From Chryseobacterium fluminis (GTDB lineage Bacteria > Bacteroidota > Bacteroidia > Flavobacteriales > Weeksellaceae): a DNA stretch of 64,000 nucleotides. This document shows, in pieces, positions 63,092-64,000 of this stretch. Below the pieces are notes generated by a model that worked only from the letters and a program-made list of their open reading frames with translations, did no database searches and was not told where the DNA came from. How positions within the stretch are numbered: position 1 is the first letter of the stretch; each line of letters starts with the position of its first letter. The position numbers were made by a program, and so were the translations under genes. The stretch is from the NCBI RefSeq assembly GCF_026314945.1, contig NZ_CP111121.1, positions 1,364,001-1,428,000 of the forward strand, given 5' to 3'.

Positions 63092-63661
63092 TTATCTTTC
63101 ATTAAGAATTTGCTGTAATATCAATGCTGTTGCTTTTGCATCATCCAATGCCCTGTGAAATTTGAAATCTACTTTCAGATTCATTTTTTCCAAAACCCGT
63201 TCTAATGAAATCCCGGATGTAGAGATATTTTTTTTGGCCAGCCAATAGACCCCCAATGCTCTGATGTCAAAACCTCCACCCACAAAATAGGTATTATAAT
63301 CCAATCCGAATTCGGTAAACTCTTTCCGTAAAAGCGGTAAGTCGTAGTACAATCCCCAACCTGCTAAAGTTGATTTGTTTTTTTCTCCGTACCAATCTAA
63401 AAACAGAAGAATGGCTTCATCAAAATACTTTTCATTTTCAACCATTTCATTGGTAATGTTCGTAATATTTGTGATTTCAGGAAGGATTGGAAAATGTTTG
63501 GGTTTTATTAAAATTGAAAATTCGCTTTTTATTTCAAAGGTTTTTCTGTCTAATTTTACAGCTCCGATCTCGATTATATTCGTTTCATGTATTTCATTTT
63601 TTCCAAAAGTTCTGCAACTTCCTTCCAAATCATAAATGACCAGGTCACTTGAAAATTTCAT
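63092..63661 (-). CDS. DEDD-type 3'-5' exonuclease (189 aa)
   Basis: An RNase T/DnaQ-like fold: exoI YDLEGSC (Asp and Glu), IIEIGAVKLD, exoII-like GWGLYYDLPLLRKEF, and exoIII FHRALDDAKATALIL (His and Asp). It resembles stand-alone KapD-type exonucleases. It is on the same strand as the ATP-grasp gene, 41 bases upstream, and may be co-transcribed with it. Confidence 0.9.
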   Translation of the reverse strand: MKFSSDLVIYDLEGSCRTFGKNEIHETNIIEIGAVKLDRKTFEIKSEFSILIKPKHFPILPEITNITNITNEMVENEKYFDEAILLFLDWYGEKNKSTLAGWGLYYDLPLLRKEFTEFGLDYNTYFVGGGFDIRALGVYWLAKKNISTSGISLERVLEKMNLKVDFKFHRALDDAKATALILQQILNER

Positions 63662-64000
63662 ATGATATTCAGATGTTTAGGTTTGCGCTCTACCGATCCC
63701 TTTTAATTAATACATGTGTTAATCCGATATAAATGCGGTAAAGCTATTCTACTGCTAATTTAAAATTTCTTTTTAGGATTTGATTACCCGATGGCTATTT
63801 TTCATCTTAATTTCTTATCGGCTGGACAAATGTGTCATCTTTGCCGGATATATCCAGAGATTTAAAATCATCATTTCAGACTTCAAAAAATTCCATGACT
63901 TAGAGCTTTCTTGTAAACCCCTGCCACGGAAAGATTGTCGAAGAACCTATAAACCACTGATTACCGTATAAATACGATCATAATAATTTCTGTATTTATA
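63662..64000. other. Intergenic region at the right edge
   Basis: About 340 bases upstream of the exonuclease. A plus-strand frame at 63780-63971 has no coding character. No other feature seen. Confidence 0.4.

Noticed and set aside
63780-63971. 63-codon plus-strand frame
   Set aside because: No coding character, no promoter or ribosome site, and no recognisable motif.
1-64000. tRNA or rRNA genes
   Set aside because: No cloverleaf-like segments with a TTCGA-type arm or conserved rRNA stretches were noticed in the intergenic regions; a dedicated scan was not possible.

Overview
The window looks like a chromosomal segment of a flavobacterium, most likely Chryseobacterium or a close relative (Weeksellaceae). 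The base composition is AT-rich. Most genes lack Shine-Dalgarno sites, and many promoters carry the Bacteroidetes -7 element TAnnTTTG. Several proteins belong to families typical of the group: secreted proteins beginning QVGINT..P..TLDI, a type IX secretion (T9SS) sorting domain, a DUF2911 protein, an OmpA protein with Ca-binding repeats, and an RHS polymorphic toxin. I see no rRNA, tRNA or CRISPR array. The species call is inference.

Layout. 1-3427 (minus) is the 5' part of a non-ribosomal peptide synthetase that runs off the left edge. 3.4-4.7 kb is non-coding with a decayed gene. 5-11.2 kb holds oxidoreductases (two SDRs, an NmrA-like protein, an aldo/keto reductase) interleaved with HxlR and AraC regulators. 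11.7-17 kb carries a thioredoxin-like protein, a zinc-ribbon protein, a membrane protein, a lipoprotein and a SUKH/SMI1 protein. 17.7-21.8 kb is a three-gene operon of secreted tail-collar-like proteins plus a fourth related protein. 22.1-27.6 kb has a DUF2911 protein and a tightly coupled operon: PIG-L deacetylase, a 34-residue membrane microprotein, and a sodium:solute symporter.

27.6-33.4 kb is accessory DNA. It holds three tandem REPIN-like units, a split gene, a long hairpin next to an XRE regulator, a GNAT/HTH pair resembling a toxin-antitoxin cassette, a ceramidase-like membrane protein, and an 89-bp direct duplication that brackets an IS5-like transposase remnant and a partial inverted REPIN. 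33.4-39.3 kb has lipoproteins, hypotheticals, an OmpA protein and a PNPOx-fold protein. 39.5-49.9 kb is a second redox-regulatory zone: SDR with Crp/Fnr, AraC with FAD monooxygenase, NmrA plus alpha/beta hydrolase with Crp/Fnr. It also contains a PAP2 enzyme and two decayed genes.

50.2-61.8 kb is a polymorphic toxin locus. A small T9SS-sorted protein precedes a very large SpvB/RHS protein that is interrupted by an in-frame amber codon and ends in a PD-(D/E)XK-like nuclease domain. It is followed by an array of probable immunity genes (DUF4304 paralogues, DUF1877, unknowns) that includes a segmental duplication and two decayed members. The window ends with an ATP-grasp ligase and a DEDD exonuclease.

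The main themes are stress-responsive oxidoreductase/regulator pairs, secreted surface proteins, and contact-dependent toxin-immunity evolution with visible duplication and decay.
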